Shown here piece by piece: positions 41,447 to 49,676 of a stretch of DNA of 64,000 nucleotides. A model generated the notes under the pieces. It was not told the DNA's origin and did not search any database. It saw only the letters and a program-made list of their open reading frames with translations. The first letter of the stretch is position 1; every line of letters begins with the position of its first letter. Source of the DNA: JBOHRE01 sp050732635 (GTDB taxonomy: Bacteria > Gemmatimonadota > Gemmatimonadetes > Longimicrobiales > RSA9); assembly GCA_050732635.1 (NCBI GenBank), contig JBOHRE010000004.1, forward strand, positions 9,690-73,689, given 5' to 3'. Made by a program: the position numbers and the translations under genes.

Positions 41447-41468
41447 TGCGCCGAGCCGGGACTCGAAC
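41447..41468 (-). other. tRNA 3'-end-like sequence
   Basis: The minus strand reads GGTTCGAGTCCCGGCTCGGC followed by GCA: the T-loop consensus plus acceptor strand of a tRNA. No 5' half exists, because the GlsB-like gene starts 24 bp away, and only part of the T-stem pairs. It may be an att-site remnant of an integrated element, or coincidence. Confidence 0.4.
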
Positions 41469-41491
41469 CTTGGCTCGAATCGGAGGTGCCG

Positions 41492-41746
41492 ATGGATCTG
41501 CTCACCTGGGTCATCGTCGGCCTGATCGCCGGCGTTCTCGCCGCGTTGCTGGTCGGCGGAGTTGGGCTGATCGGCGACATCATCGTCGGTATCGTCGGCG
41601 CCTTCGTCGGCGGCTGGATTTTCGCGACGCTCGGGGTGACTACACCTTTTTCTGGGCTGGCGGGGACAATCTTCACCGCCTTTGTTGGTGCTGTTGTGCT
41701 GTTGTTCCTCCTGCACCTGATCACTCGGTCGAGGCGCTCGCTCTGA
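41492..41746 (+). CDS. GlsB/YeaQ/YmgE family membrane protein
   Basis: An 84-residue stress-response-type membrane protein (Transgly_assoc family) with three hydrophobic helices: LTWVIVGLIAGVLAALLVGG, IGDIIVGIVGAFVGGWIFAT and TIFTAFVGAVVLLFLLHLI. The ATG at 41492 follows GGAGGTG, and it is oriented against the neighbouring minus-strand genes. The tRNA-like segment lies just upstream. Confidence 0.85.
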   Translation: MDLLTWVIVGLIAGVLAALLVGGVGLIGDIIVGIVGAFVGGWIFATLGVTTPFSGLAGTIFTAFVGAVVLLFLLHLITRSRRSL

Positions 41747-41784
41747 GAGCACGTTCCCATGCGCAGCCCAGAGGATTCCGTTGC

Positions 41785-41830
41785 GCATAACGTCTTGGTT
41801 CACGAACTACCGGGAGCGAAGCGTAGGGCT
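41785..41830 (-). repeat. Half attC-like site
   Basis: Downstream of the metallo-beta-lactamase-fold gene the minus strand ends GTGAACCAAGACGTTATGC (core at 41785-41791), aligning with the L'-R' half of the complete sites further right (CGTGAACGCC then GTTATG). The other half is lost or diverged. Confidence 0.5.
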
Positions 41831-41859
41831 ATATCGACCCGCCTACGAGTGGCGAGCAC

Positions 41860-42924
41860 TCATTCCCTGCGCGAGCCGGTGAGGATCTCATACGCGCCCG
41901 ACACCGCATCGAGGTCGACGCCAACGGAGCGGATCCCTGGATAGTTGGACGCGTGCGAGCGCATGTCGATGCGGCGAGCAGCCTCCTCGGCGGAGACCCC
42001 CGACCGCCAGAGTTCTGTCACCTGCGCCCAAAAATCGCTCAGATAGGACTGCAGGTCGTCGATTCGGTCTCGTTCCCGAAAGGCCTGGCCGTGCCCGGGT
42101 AGAACCACGTCGAATTCGAGGTCCTTCAGACGCTCGAGGGTTTCGATCCAATCAGGGATGTAGCCGTCACCCATATAGGGCAGTCCGGCAGACAAGAGGT
42201 CTCCTGTAATCAGAACCCTCTCCTGCGGAAGGTAAACGACGACGTCGCCACCCGTGTGGCCGCGTCCGAAGAATTCCAGTCGAATCTCGCGGTCGCCGCG
42301 ATACAAGGTGAGCCGACCATCCATCGTCACCGTTGGTGGCGTGGGTCGAACCGCCGCGGTTGCTATCCGGTAGCTTTCCTGGATCTGAATTCGATGCTGC
42401 AGGCTCTCCCGATCGGCCGCCAGAGTCGTTGTGTCGAGCTGCGCCCGGAGTGAGGCGATGCGCTCCGGAATAGAGCCGATGAACCGACGGTAGCTTCGGC
42501 CTTCGACCGAACCGCCGGAGGCCAGCATGCGATGCGTGAACTCATGACCGAGGATCTCGACATCTGATGCGTATACCTGATTCCCATGTGCGTGGTCGAA
42601 ATGGAAGTGCGTATTCACCACGTACCGTACCGGCTTATCTGTGATTTGCTTCAGCTCTTCGAGGAGAACGGACGCAGCCGCGGGCGATACATGTGAATCG
42701 ACGAGCAGCAGATCCGCCTCGTTGATCACGACTGCTGCGTTCGCGCCGACAGCCAGACTGCCAGTACCTACTGCAAGATAAACATCGTCTCGAATCTGGT
42801 GGAATGTGAACGCGGGCGGAGTATGCCCAGCACCGGGTGGCCGATCCTGGGCGTCAGCTGCAGCAGTGAAAAGCAGCCAAGAACTGACGGCACTCGCAAC
42901 AACTGCGCGATCCCGAGCATTCAT
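41860..42924 (-). CDS. Metallo-beta-lactamase-fold hydrolase, secreted
   Basis: About 354 residues from the ATG at 42924, with a signal peptide (VASAVSSWLLFTAAADAQD). The metal motif is THFHFDHAHG, followed by GRGHTGGDVVVYLP, LITGDLLSAGLP and VVLPGHGQAF. The layout matches MBL-fold hydrolases of the SoxH/subclass B3-related group; beta-lactamase activity is not implied. Its start codon at 42933 is an alternative. Confidence 0.86.
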   Translation of the reverse strand: MNARDRAVVASAVSSWLLFTAAADAQDRPPGAGHTPPAFTFHQIRDDVYLAVGTGSLAVGANAAVVINEADLLLVDSHVSPAAASVLLEELKQITDKPVRYVVNTHFHFDHAHGNQVYASDVEILGHEFTHRMLASGGSVEGRSYRRFIGSIPERIASLRAQLDTTTLAADRESLQHRIQIQESYRIATAAVRPTPPTVTMDGRLTLYRGDREIRLEFFGRGHTGGDVVVYLPQERVLITGDLLSAGLPYMGDGYIPDWIETLERLKDLEFDVVLPGHGQAFRERDRIDDLQSYLSDFWAQVTELWRSGVSAEEAARRIDMRSHASNYPGIRSVGVDLDAVSGAYEILTGSRRE

Positions 42925-43021
42925 GGTAATCATCCTCACCAATTCGGTTTTGGAGGTCACATGGGATAACCGGCGAAGCCGTCCTGACCAAGGCAGCAGA
43001 ACCTGAAGTGGTGCATAACGC

Positions 43022-43609
43022 TCACGCCGAGTTGCTCCCTCGTTCTGCCAACCCCGCCACTCGTTTGGCCATCAGGATGTCCGGTTTGCCCAACCCGTTC
43101 GCATCCGGCACCACGCCCACGACTTCGAAACCGAGTTGTCGGTAGAACCCCATCGGGTGGCGGTGCAGGTTCTCGATGGACATGAGTTGCCGGAGAACGC
43201 CGGGATAGAGATCGACGCCACCGAGGCTGGTCAGGTTGGCCTCGTCATCCGTGCCCACCCACAGCGTGATCGCACCGCGCCCGCGCGACTCCTGTTCGAG
43301 CCGCTCGACGAGCGCGCGTCCGATACCACGGTCCTGCGACTCGGACCCGACCACGATCGGATGAAGCTCCCAGACTCTGCCGCCGTACAGGGGTTGAGCT
43401 CCAGCCCAAGCCAGCAGCGCGCCGTCCTTGGCCAGAGCGGCGACAGCGATCTTCTCCGGCGCGAGAGCTTCCGCCACCTCTGCAGCGGCAGCAGCCATGG
43501 TGGGCCACGCTTCCGGCGAATTCTGCCGAAACTCCTCGACCAGCAGAGCGGCGGCGGAGTCCCGGATCACGTCATAGTCACGTTCAAACGGAACGATGCG
43601 GAACACCAT
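43022..43609 (-). CDS. GNAT acetyltransferase, AAC(6')-like
   Basis: A 195-residue acetyltransferase. The acetyl-CoA motif is VVGSESQDRGIGRALVERLE. The C-terminal stretch GVDLYPGVLRQLMSIENLHR and HPMGFYRQLGFEVVGVVPDA is the arrangement I associate with aminoglycoside 6'-N-acetyltransferase-like GNATs, but drug activity is not predictable. The core-like GCATAAC at 43013-43019 lies directly beyond the stop. Start ATG at 43609. Confidence 0.82.
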   Translation of the reverse strand: MVFRIVPFERDYDVIRDSAAALLVEEFRQNSPEAWPTMAAAAAEVAEALAPEKIAVAALAKDGALLAWAGAQPLYGGRVWELHPIVVGSESQDRGIGRALVERLEQESRGRGAITLWVGTDDEANLTSLGGVDLYPGVLRQLMSIENLHRHPMGFYRQLGFEVVGVVPDANGLGKPDILMAKRVAGLAERGSNSA

Positions 43610-43624
43610 CTTCGATCCGGTTGA

Positions 43625-44095
43625 TCACGTCTCGACCAGTTCTCGGAGTTTCGCGAGTGATGATTTCCAACCAGCCTCGTTATCCGCGGCCGAAAGGCCC
43701 GGTGGCAGCCGCTCGTGCACAGCCAGGACCTCGGTTCCGCCATCTCTGTCGGTGAACGCGATCGTAATCGTGGACTTTCCTTGGAACGCGGGATCCGACG
43801 TCTCGAATTCGACCACTTCGACAACGCGCTCATCCTCTACGAGCTCGACGAAGTGGCCGTGATACGTGTCCGTGTGCGCAGTCGTCTTGCCGGTCCCGGT
43901 CGGCGCATCATAGGTGAGCGAGATCCGGAAATAGCCGCCTTCCTTTGGGTCGAACGCATGCACCTCGCTGGTCATGCCAGTCGGCACCATCCAGCTCGCA
44001 ACCGAGGCGGCGTCGAGTAGCGCGCGATAGACGATCGACCGAGGCGCCTTCACGTGACAAGTGATGCGCGTGATATTCGCATCAGACTGCTCCAT
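43625..44095 (-). CDS. SRPBCC (AHSA1-like) domain protein
   Basis: A 156-residue START/SRPBCC-fold protein of the Aha1-like group, from the ATG at 44095 (MEQSDANITRITCHVKAPRS). Evidence: IVYRALLDAASVASWMVPTG, ISLTYDAPTGTGKTTAHT and FQGKSTITIAFTDRDGGTE. Such proteins bind hydrophobic ligands; the role is unknown. It ends 16 bp before the GNAT gene. Confidence 0.87.
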   Translation of the reverse strand: MEQSDANITRITCHVKAPRSIVYRALLDAASVASWMVPTGMTSEVHAFDPKEGGYFRISLTYDAPTGTGKTTAHTDTYHGHFVELVEDERVVEVVEFETSDPAFQGKSTITIAFTDRDGGTEVLAVHERLPPGLSAADNEAGWKSSLAKLRELVET

Positions 44096-44150
44096 AAGCC
44101 CTCTCTGCGTGCCGGCTACGAGCCGTTTTCGACACCAATGCCGCACCGCT

Positions 44151-44846
44151 TCACCGCTCGAGTAGTTCGTACGCACGGATCGATTCCACATCGACACGGC
44201 TGTCGTCCCGCTCGACGGCGGCGGTGTCGCCGTCGGCACGAACATACCGCCTCAGGCACTGATCTTCGAGCCGGGCGGCACCCTCGCGGCGACACTCGGG
44301 CGTGAAGGTAGGGGGCCGGGCGAGTTTTCCAGCGTCGGTTCCGTGGTGGCCCTGGCCGCCGACTTCGGGAGGCTCCCACAACTCGATGCGATTACCCTCT
44401 CCATCCAGCACCCATGCGAAGCGACCGTACGAATACTCCTCCGGCTGCTTCACGGGGTGAATGTCTCCCTCGGCAAGCCGCGACAGAACGAGGTCGAGAT
44501 CGCGCACTATGTAGTTCACCATGAACTGCTGCTCAGAGGAGCCGAAGTAGTCGGTATCGCGAGGCAACAAGCTCCACACCGTACGATCGATTCGGCTCGG
44601 TTCGTCAGCTTGTCGCCATGGGAACTGGATCCCGTGCGCTCCTGGTTCGAGACCGAGGTGTTGTCGATACCATTCTTGCAGAGTCTCAGGACTTTGAGCC
44701 TTGAGGAAGACACCGCCGATGCCTAACACCAACGGCTCACGATCTTGCCCGAGCTGGTTCCGTGTCCCTGCGACAGCGGAAGCGGACGCCCCGATGAGGA
44801 GACCGCCGAGAAAGGTCACCGCCTGCACGATCACGCGCTTCCGCAT
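44151..44846 (-). CDS. Membrane-anchored VOC family protein with aberrant tail
   Basis: A 231-residue protein with an N-terminal hydrophobic segment (VIVQAVTFLGGLLIGASASA) and a VOC domain (FLKAQSPETLQEWYRQHLGL ... FAWVLDGEGNRIELWEPP, residues ~45-170). The domain naturally ends at WEPP; the further ~60 residues are unlike the family and are antisense to a beta-propeller gene fragment on the plus strand, so the tail is probably acquired by a rearrangement. Start ATG at 44846. Confidence 0.75.
   Translation of the reverse strand: MRKRVIVQAVTFLGGLLIGASASAVAGTRNQLGQDREPLVLGIGGVFLKAQSPETLQEWYRQHLGLEPGAHGIQFPWRQADEPSRIDRTVWSLLPRDTDYFGSSEQQFMVNYIVRDLDLVLSRLAEGDIHPVKQPEEYSYGRFAWVLDGEGNRIELWEPPEVGGQGHHGTDAGKLARPPTFTPECRREGAARLEDQCLRRYVRADGDTAAVERDDSRVDVESIRAYELLER
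44178..44362 (+). pseudogene. Beta-propeller gene fragment (plus strand)
   Basis: On the plus strand, antisense to the VOC tail, one frame reads VVPLDGGGVAVGTNIPPQAL then IFEPGGTLAATLGREGRG and PGEFSSVGSVVAL. The GREGRGPGEF turn is the 6-bladed beta-propeller signature seen in the intact lipoprotein at 12423-13646. No start or flanking blades remain. Confidence 0.5.
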
Positions 44847-45062
44847 GGCAGACTCCTGGACGAAGAGGCAACGAGGACATCCCTATGGATCGTTTCACGT
44901 CTCTCCAGTAGGGCAGAGGATCGAAGTCGATCACCCACGGAAGAAATCCCACCGCCACGATTCGCGCGAATGCGGGAAGCCCTCCGCGACCTCGGCCCAC
45001 GGGCTCGCAAGGCCATCATTCAAGACATCTCATAGCGCTCCCACTCTACCTCCGCCCTTCAC

Positions 45063-45310
45063 TTAATTCTCGGCCATGACCTGGAGGAGCAGGGCGTCCT
45101 GGAGACTCTCCCGTTCGAGCCCGGCTTCACGAAGGGTGTGGTACATCTCCCAGCTCACCTGCTCCACGAAGGTGGTGGACGCTCCGACCAAATCGATGAG
45201 GAAGGCCACTCTGTCAGAGAGTCGAGCCGCTTGCTGAGCCGCAGCGGGCACTGCTCGCCATCCCAGGACCAGGAGAACGACGACCGAGGCGCGCGTACGA
45301 AGCCTTGGAC
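45063..45310 (-). pseudogene. Secreted protein gene without a usable start
   Basis: About 75 codons look coding: a signal-peptide-like stretch (ASVVVLLVLGWRAVPAAAQ) followed by AARLSDRVAFLIDLVGAS and QVSWEMYHTLREAGLERES, ending at a stop at 45063. No ATG, GTG or TTG precedes the signal region in frame, and continuing upstream would run antisense to the gene at 45423. Likely a 5'-damaged gene. The 216 bp from 44847 to 45062 contain nothing I can identify. Confidence 0.45.
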
Positions 45311-45422
45311 GTGAGTGTGAATGGTGCGCGGCCGCCGAAGGTCGGCCTTCGACACCTTTTCGGCACCGCCTGCGTAGCGATGGTCGTGCCCGTGCCCCTA
45401 CCCTAAAGCACTGGAGTGCCCC

Positions 45423-45734
45423 ATGGACATCAAGGACGCCGGTCTGTTGTTTATCATGTTCGTTGTCTTCGGCGCACCTGCTCTCGCGCTTGCCGCCCGA
45501 CTCGCGATCCGGCCTGTGGTCGACGCTATCGTTCACCTGCGCGAGAGTCTCGCTGCTACCGACTCCCGAACCCGCGATCGTCGTCTCGCGGCGCTCGAGG
45601 CCGAGGTGAGCAGTCTGGGTGTCGAAGTACGGCGCCTCTCCGAGTCTGAGGGATTTAGTCGGCAGCTCAGCCAGGCGACATCGCCGGAAGTTCTGGCGGA
45701 GCCGCTAGCCAGCAGATCCAGGCCTCAACAGTGA
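45423..45734 (+). CDS. Membrane-anchored coiled-coil protein
   Basis: A 103-residue protein with one N-terminal membrane helix (LLFIMFVVFGAPALALAARL) and a heptad-like soluble region (DRRLAALEAEVSSLGVEVRR). GGAG precedes the ATG at 45423. It resembles small phage-shock-like or PspB-like architecture only in layout. It is oriented opposite to the neighbouring cassette-like genes. Confidence 0.65.
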   Translation: MDIKDAGLLFIMFVVFGAPALALAARLAIRPVVDAIVHLRESLAATDSRTRDRRLAALEAEVSSLGVEVRRLSESEGFSRQLSQATSPEVLAEPLASRSRPQQ

Positions 45735-45755
45735 GACGATCACCCTCGAACCAAG

Positions 45756-46180
45756 TCAGTGATCGCCGGCGACAGCGTCCAAGATGAGAGAGGCAGGACG
45801 GCGGCTGGCGGAATGAACGGGCTCGCCGCAGTCGTGGAGAGTCCAGCCGGCTCGCCGCAGCTCCCGCACCCAGGAGGCGAAGGTGCGAAAGTACCACGGC
45901 ATGGGCGTCCATTCGGCCGGGCAGTCCGGTATACGTTTCCTCGCGCCAACCATCCTGGTAGCCGCCGGTCTGCGTATCACTCAGCGGGTGCACGGTCTGG
46001 ATCACGAGGTGGCCGCGCGTGACTCGCCGGATCGCTTCGAGCAGCGGCCGGATCTCGTCGGCGAACAGAGAGAAATTGCAGACCGCCGTGTCGAAGTCCC
46101 GGCCGACCACGTCCGCGCTCCTGGCAAAGCTCTCGTAGTCCAGAACCAGAAAGGTCGCATTACTCGCACCGCGCGCCCGC
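45756..46180 (-). pseudogene. Methyltransferase gene remnant (5' deleted, frameshifted)
   Basis: The minus strand begins GASNATFLVLDYESFARSAD two bases after the stop of the VOC gene at 46182 and continues VVGRDFDTAVCNFSLFADE, typical of the middle of a SAM methyltransferase. Near 45925 the frame shifts and then reads EWTPMPWYFRTFASWVREL and ending LILDAVAGDH. Motif I is missing. So this is a 5'-truncated, frameshifted pseudogene. Confidence 0.75.
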
Positions 46181-46181
46181 T

Positions 46182-46601
46182 CTATTCAACCGTCCACGCG
46201 GGATTGTGTGCGACTTCCCAAAGGTGCTCATCCGGATCGAGAAAGTATCCTGCGTAGCCTCCCCAGAACGTTTCACCAGCCGGTTTGACGACGGTCGCGC
46301 CCGCCTTCTCCGCCTCGGCCATCACTTCGTCCACCTCTCGTCGGCTGGAGACGTTGTGCCCGATCGAAAAGTCTGTGGGACTGGGCAGGGTTTTCGCGAG
46401 TCCGGAGTCACGAGCCAGGCTGGCGCGCGGCCAGATTGCGAGCTTCAGCCCGGCCTCGAGCTCGAAGAAAGCAACGGCACCGTGCTCGAACTCGGTACCG
46501 ACAATGCCGTTCGTCGGCAGGCCGAGTCCGTCTCGGTAGAACTCGACGGCCCTGTCGAGATCGTCGACGCACAGCGTGAGCAATGAGATTCTCGGTTTCA
46601 C
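46182..46601 (-). CDS. VOC family protein
   Basis: A 139-residue VOC protein from a GTG at 46601 behind GGAGG. ISLLTLCVDDLDRAVEFYRD, AVAFFELEAGLKLAIWPRAS and GGYAGYFLDPDEHLWEVAHN are the canonical glyoxalase-like segments; the close is PAWTVE. Directly followed by the methyltransferase remnant. Confidence 0.9.
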   Translation of the reverse strand: MKPRISLLTLCVDDLDRAVEFYRDGLGLPTNGIVGTEFEHGAVAFFELEAGLKLAIWPRASLARDSGLAKTLPSPTDFSIGHNVSSRREVDEVMAEAEKAGATVVKPAGETFWGGYAGYFLDPDEHLWEVAHNPAWTVE

Positions 46602-46688
46602 CCAACCTCCACAGGTGTAGAGTCGCTCGCGAGCTCGGTCGCTTGGAACGCGTTCATTCCCAGGCTCAGCGCTTCAACGCTGCGTCTG

Positions 46689-46985
46689 CTAGTGGAACAA
46701 GGGCACGAGATGTAGCGCGGCAAGGCCGATAGCACCCCCCAGCGCACCAGCAACCGCGGCCCGAAGTCGAGACGCATCAGCTGTCGTCCAGCTGTAGCCG
46801 TATGCGCTGAGGACCACGCCCGCAGCTGTCGCTAGCACGACCGCTAGAACATGATCAATTCGCGAATGGAGTAGCAGGAAAAACGGCACGACGATGACAC
46901 CGGCAAAAAATACCCAGAGCGCCAGAGCTCCGTAATACCAACGTGCGGCCGGGCCGCGATCTTCCGGATCTGTCGTGGATTGCAT
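46689..46985 (-). CDS. Small membrane protein
   Basis: A 98-residue protein with three hydrophobic helices (GALALWVFFAGVIVVPFFLL, HVLAVVLATAAGVVLSAYGY, AAVAGALGGAIGLAALHLVP). Start ATG at 46985. No family is recognised. It lies alone between the HAD and VOC genes. Confidence 0.6.
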   Translation of the reverse strand: MQSTTDPEDRGPAARWYYGALALWVFFAGVIVVPFFLLLHSRIDHVLAVVLATAAGVVLSAYGYSWTTADASRLRAAVAGALGGAIGLAALHLVPLFH

Positions 46986-47122
46986 GCGCAGCGCTCCTCA
47001 GGGTCTCAATGTTACAGATGAGCGATGAACCGCCAGTGGGTGTCACGGCGGGCTCGCCGCTCTACTCATGGGCGAACCTTCTGTCCAATGGCATACAGCA
47101 AATTCCAGAGTGGTCGCCTCGC

Positions 47123-47830
47123 CTAACTCAGCCCGAGCATCTGCAGCACGCCTTCCAAACCGCGGATCCCTGCGCCCGTCAGTTCAGCATCCTCACCCTG
47201 CCGGGTGATCAACACGGCGTGCATTCCGGCTCCGCGCGCCCCCTCCACGTCATCTTCGAGCGTATCGCCTACGTGTAGCACGCGATGCGGCGGCGCGCCG
47301 AGGCGACGGCACGCCTCCTCGAAAATCTCTCGCCTCGGCTTCGCGTAGCCAATCTCAGCCGACCCAACCACGTGCTCGAACAGGTCCCCGATTCCCAGCT
47401 CCACGCAAAAGTGCTGCAGGCCGCACTGCCAGTTCGAGACTACCGCCAGTTGATAACCGGCCGCCCGAAGCCGTTCCAGAGTGAGAGGTACGTCCGGAAA
47501 GACAGCGAGGCTCGTAGGTCCGATCACCTCCCAAATTCTAACGGCGTGATGCTGAGCTTCGTGGATGTCGGCCCGCACGCTGAGCCGGTCAAAGACTCGC
47601 TCCGCCAGGCGGCACAAATAGCGATGCTTCTCCACCGGTGACCGATCGGGTGCATACTCACGAGCGTGCGGCTCGAAAATGTCGTAGAGCACTTGGTGTT
47701 CCCACGGATCCGACTCCAAGCCCTGCGACCTCAGATACTCCATCAGCAGCGAGCCCCGTCCTCTACCACCACGACGGTGCGACACCAGCGTGTTGAAGAA
47801 ATCGAACGTGACCGCCTGGAGACCCTGCAT
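47123..47830 (-). CDS. HAD-family hydrolase
   Basis: A 235-residue haloacid-dehalogenase-like phosphatase. Motif I is AVTFDFFNTLVSHRRG (DxF variant of DxDx[T/V]), motif II AVVSNWQCGL, motif III around EIGYAKPRREIFEEACR and motif IV HVGDTLEDDVEGARGAG. The ATG at 47830 or GTG at 47833 can serve as start. Its stop is inside GTTAGGC, an attC-core-like heptamer. A frameshifted partial copy lies at 41217-41385. Confidence 0.88.
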   Translation of the reverse strand: MQGLQAVTFDFFNTLVSHRRGGRGRGSLLMEYLRSQGLESDPWEHQVLYDIFEPHAREYAPDRSPVEKHRYLCRLAERVFDRLSVRADIHEAQHHAVRIWEVIGPTSLAVFPDVPLTLERLRAAGYQLAVVSNWQCGLQHFCVELGIGDLFEHVVGSAEIGYAKPRREIFEEACRRLGAPPHRVLHVGDTLEDDVEGARGAGMHAVLITRQGEDAELTGAGIRGLEGVLQMLGLS

Positions 47831-47858
47831 CACAGCGGCCGCATTCCCGATTGCTCCA

Positions 47859-48323
47859 TCACTCTACTCTCCTCCAACTCCCATCCGGCTGCGGCAGCCA
47901 ACGTGTGCCCCCCTCGTCCAGCCACTCACCAAGCGGCTCGCCCGCCTGGCTCTCTGAACCGAAGCGTAATACATGGCCATCCGGGTCGAACACGTGCACC
48001 TCGCGCGAACCCCATGGATAATTCGTAGGAGGGTGCCGTATCGTCGCGCCGCGAGCACGCAGCTCGTCATGGAGGGCATCCGCATCACTGACGCCAACCC
48101 ACACCCACGTGCTGGAGCAGCCCTGGCTTCCCTCAGAGAGCATGAGGCAGGTCTGTCCGCGCGTCACACACCCGAAACGGCCGTCCTGCCAGACGAGGCT
48201 GAACCCAAGAGCATCGACGTAGTAGGCAACGCTGCGGTCAAAATCCGAAACGCGCAGGATTGGTGTCACACCGCCAAACTGCACCGCGCGTTCTGGCAGA
48301 GAGACGTGCTGTGGATCCGTCAT
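47859..48323 (-). CDS. VOC family protein (bleomycin-resistance-like)
   Basis: A 154-residue protein: VTPILRVSDFDRSVAYYVDA, GCVTRGQTCLMLSEGSQG and WGSREVHVFDPDGHVLRFGS. This branch contains bleomycin-binding proteins and many unrelated metabolite-binding proteins. Start ATG at 48323; the gene is 26 bp from the HAD gene. Confidence 0.88.
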   Translation of the reverse strand: MTDPQHVSLPERAVQFGGVTPILRVSDFDRSVAYYVDALGFSLVWQDGRFGCVTRGQTCLMLSEGSQGCSSTWVWVGVSDADALHDELRARGATIRHPPTNYPWGSREVHVFDPDGHVLRFGSESQAGEPLGEWLDEGGTRWLPQPDGSWRRVE

Positions 48324-48377
48324 GTTCCGCCTCTGGCCGGGAGTCCTTTCTTTATTAACAGCCTGCTCACTAGAGGG

Positions 48378-49676
48378 CTACGGCGTCGGCGGCGTGCCCG
48401 CTGCCTCGCTCAGCGCTGTCCGCCTTGCCTCGAGATACCGTCGCACACCGGCTTCGGTCGTGAGCGAGATCGCCTTCAGATACGCCCACCCGGCCTCGTC
48501 CAATCTGGCGGCTCGTTGCAGCAGATGCGCACGAGTGGCCCAGGCCGGCTGGAACCGTTGGAGTCCCGGGTGACTGATCCCGTCGAGCGCGACCAGGCCG
48601 CGCTCAGGCCCCTCTGCCCGCCCAATGGTCGCCGCCAGCGCGACTTGCGCTCCCAGCGTCGGCGCGATCGAGACAAGGGCAAGGTAGAGCTTCCGCAACG
48701 CCGCCCAATCGGTGAACCCCGTCGCCGCTCGCGCACAGTGTACGGACTGGATCGCAGCTTCGAGTTGGAAGCGGCCCACCCGGCTGAGGGCGCGGGCCCG
48801 CTCGAGATACCGCTCGCCCTCAGCGATCAGGGCCGCATCCCATTGCGCCGTGTCCTGCTCCTCCAGCGGCACGTAGTCATTGGGTGAACGGCGCGCCGGC
48901 GCCCTCGAAAGCGACAGCGAGACGAGCGCGGCGAGCCCCAGCGCCTCCGGCTGATCGGGGACCAGCTCGGCAAGCGTGACTGCTAGGTAATGCGCCTCGG
49001 CCGCGAACGACTCGCGCACCGTCACCCCCGACGCGAGTTGCCACTCGATTGCGTACGCGCCGTAAATCGCCTCCAGGACGTGCGCGAGCCGCCCCGGCAT
49101 CCGACCTCGGTCGGGCACGGAGAACGGGACGCGTGTGTCGCGGATGCGCCGCTTGGCGCGCACCAGCCGCTGTGCGAGCGTCGGCTCCGGGATCGCGAAG
49201 GCCCTGGCGATCGAGCGCGCGTCGAAGCCGAGCACGGTCTGCAGCATGAGCGGCGTGCGGACCAACGGCTCGATCGCCGGGTGGGCGCAGACGAAGAGCA
49301 ATGCCAGGCGCCGGTCCGGGATCTCGTCGGGGTCGACCTCGGCCACGATTGCGGCGGCGGTGGCTTCGACGGGGTCGTCGAAGCGCGTCGTCGCGCGTTG
49401 CGCGGCCGATCGGAACACGTCGCGTTGCCGATTGCGGGCGACGGTCAGGAGCCACCCTTCCGGATTGGCGGGAACCCCGGTATCCGGCCAGGTACGGAGC
49501 GCCCGCGCGAACGCGTCCCCGAGGCAATCCTCCGCCAATTGGATGTCGCCGGTGGGTGCGGCAAGCAACGCGACCAGCCGGCCGTACGAGGCGCGGGCCA
49601 CCTGCTCGGCCTGGAGCGCGGCGCTCACCGCATCACCGGGACTTCCCAGGTTGGCCCGCGCCTCGGTGCGCGTCAC
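48378..49676 (-). CDS. ECF42-type RNA polymerase sigma factor
   Basis: A 432-residue extracytoplasmic-function sigma factor with the long C-terminal extension of group ECF42. Region 2: YGRLVALLAAPTGDIQLAED and WLLTVARNRQRDVFR; region 4: FDARSIARAFAIPEPTLAQR. The extension (residues ~190-430) is helical and TPR-like. It starts at a GTG overlapping the stop of the YCII gene (GTGA), a typical ECF42-DGPF operon, so promoter choice is probably set by the partner protein or by the extension rather than an anti-sigma factor. Confidence 0.88.
   Translation of the reverse strand: MTRTEARANLGSPGDAVSAALQAEQVARASYGRLVALLAAPTGDIQLAEDCLGDAFARALRTWPDTGVPANPEGWLLTVARNRQRDVFRSAAQRATTRFDDPVEATAAAIVAEVDPDEIPDRRLALLFVCAHPAIEPLVRTPLMLQTVLGFDARSIARAFAIPEPTLAQRLVRAKRRIRDTRVPFSVPDRGRMPGRLAHVLEAIYGAYAIEWQLASGVTVRESFAAEAHYLAVTLAELVPDQPEALGLAALVSLSLSRAPARRSPNDYVPLEEQDTAQWDAALIAEGERYLERARALSRVGRFQLEAAIQSVHCARAATGFTDWAALRKLYLALVSIAPTLGAQVALAATIGRAEGPERGLVALDGISHPGLQRFQPAWATRAHLLQRAARLDEAGWAYLKAISLTTEAGVRRYLEARRTALSEAAGTPPTP

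Noticed and set aside
41441..41530. A complete tRNA gene on the minus strand
   Set aside because: Only a 3' end is present, the T-stem pairs poorly, and the region of the 5' half is coding for the GlsB-like protein.
44847..45035. Helical C-terminus-like plus-strand frame (FARMREALRDLGPRARK)
   Set aside because: No start, no family match; may be a chance frame.
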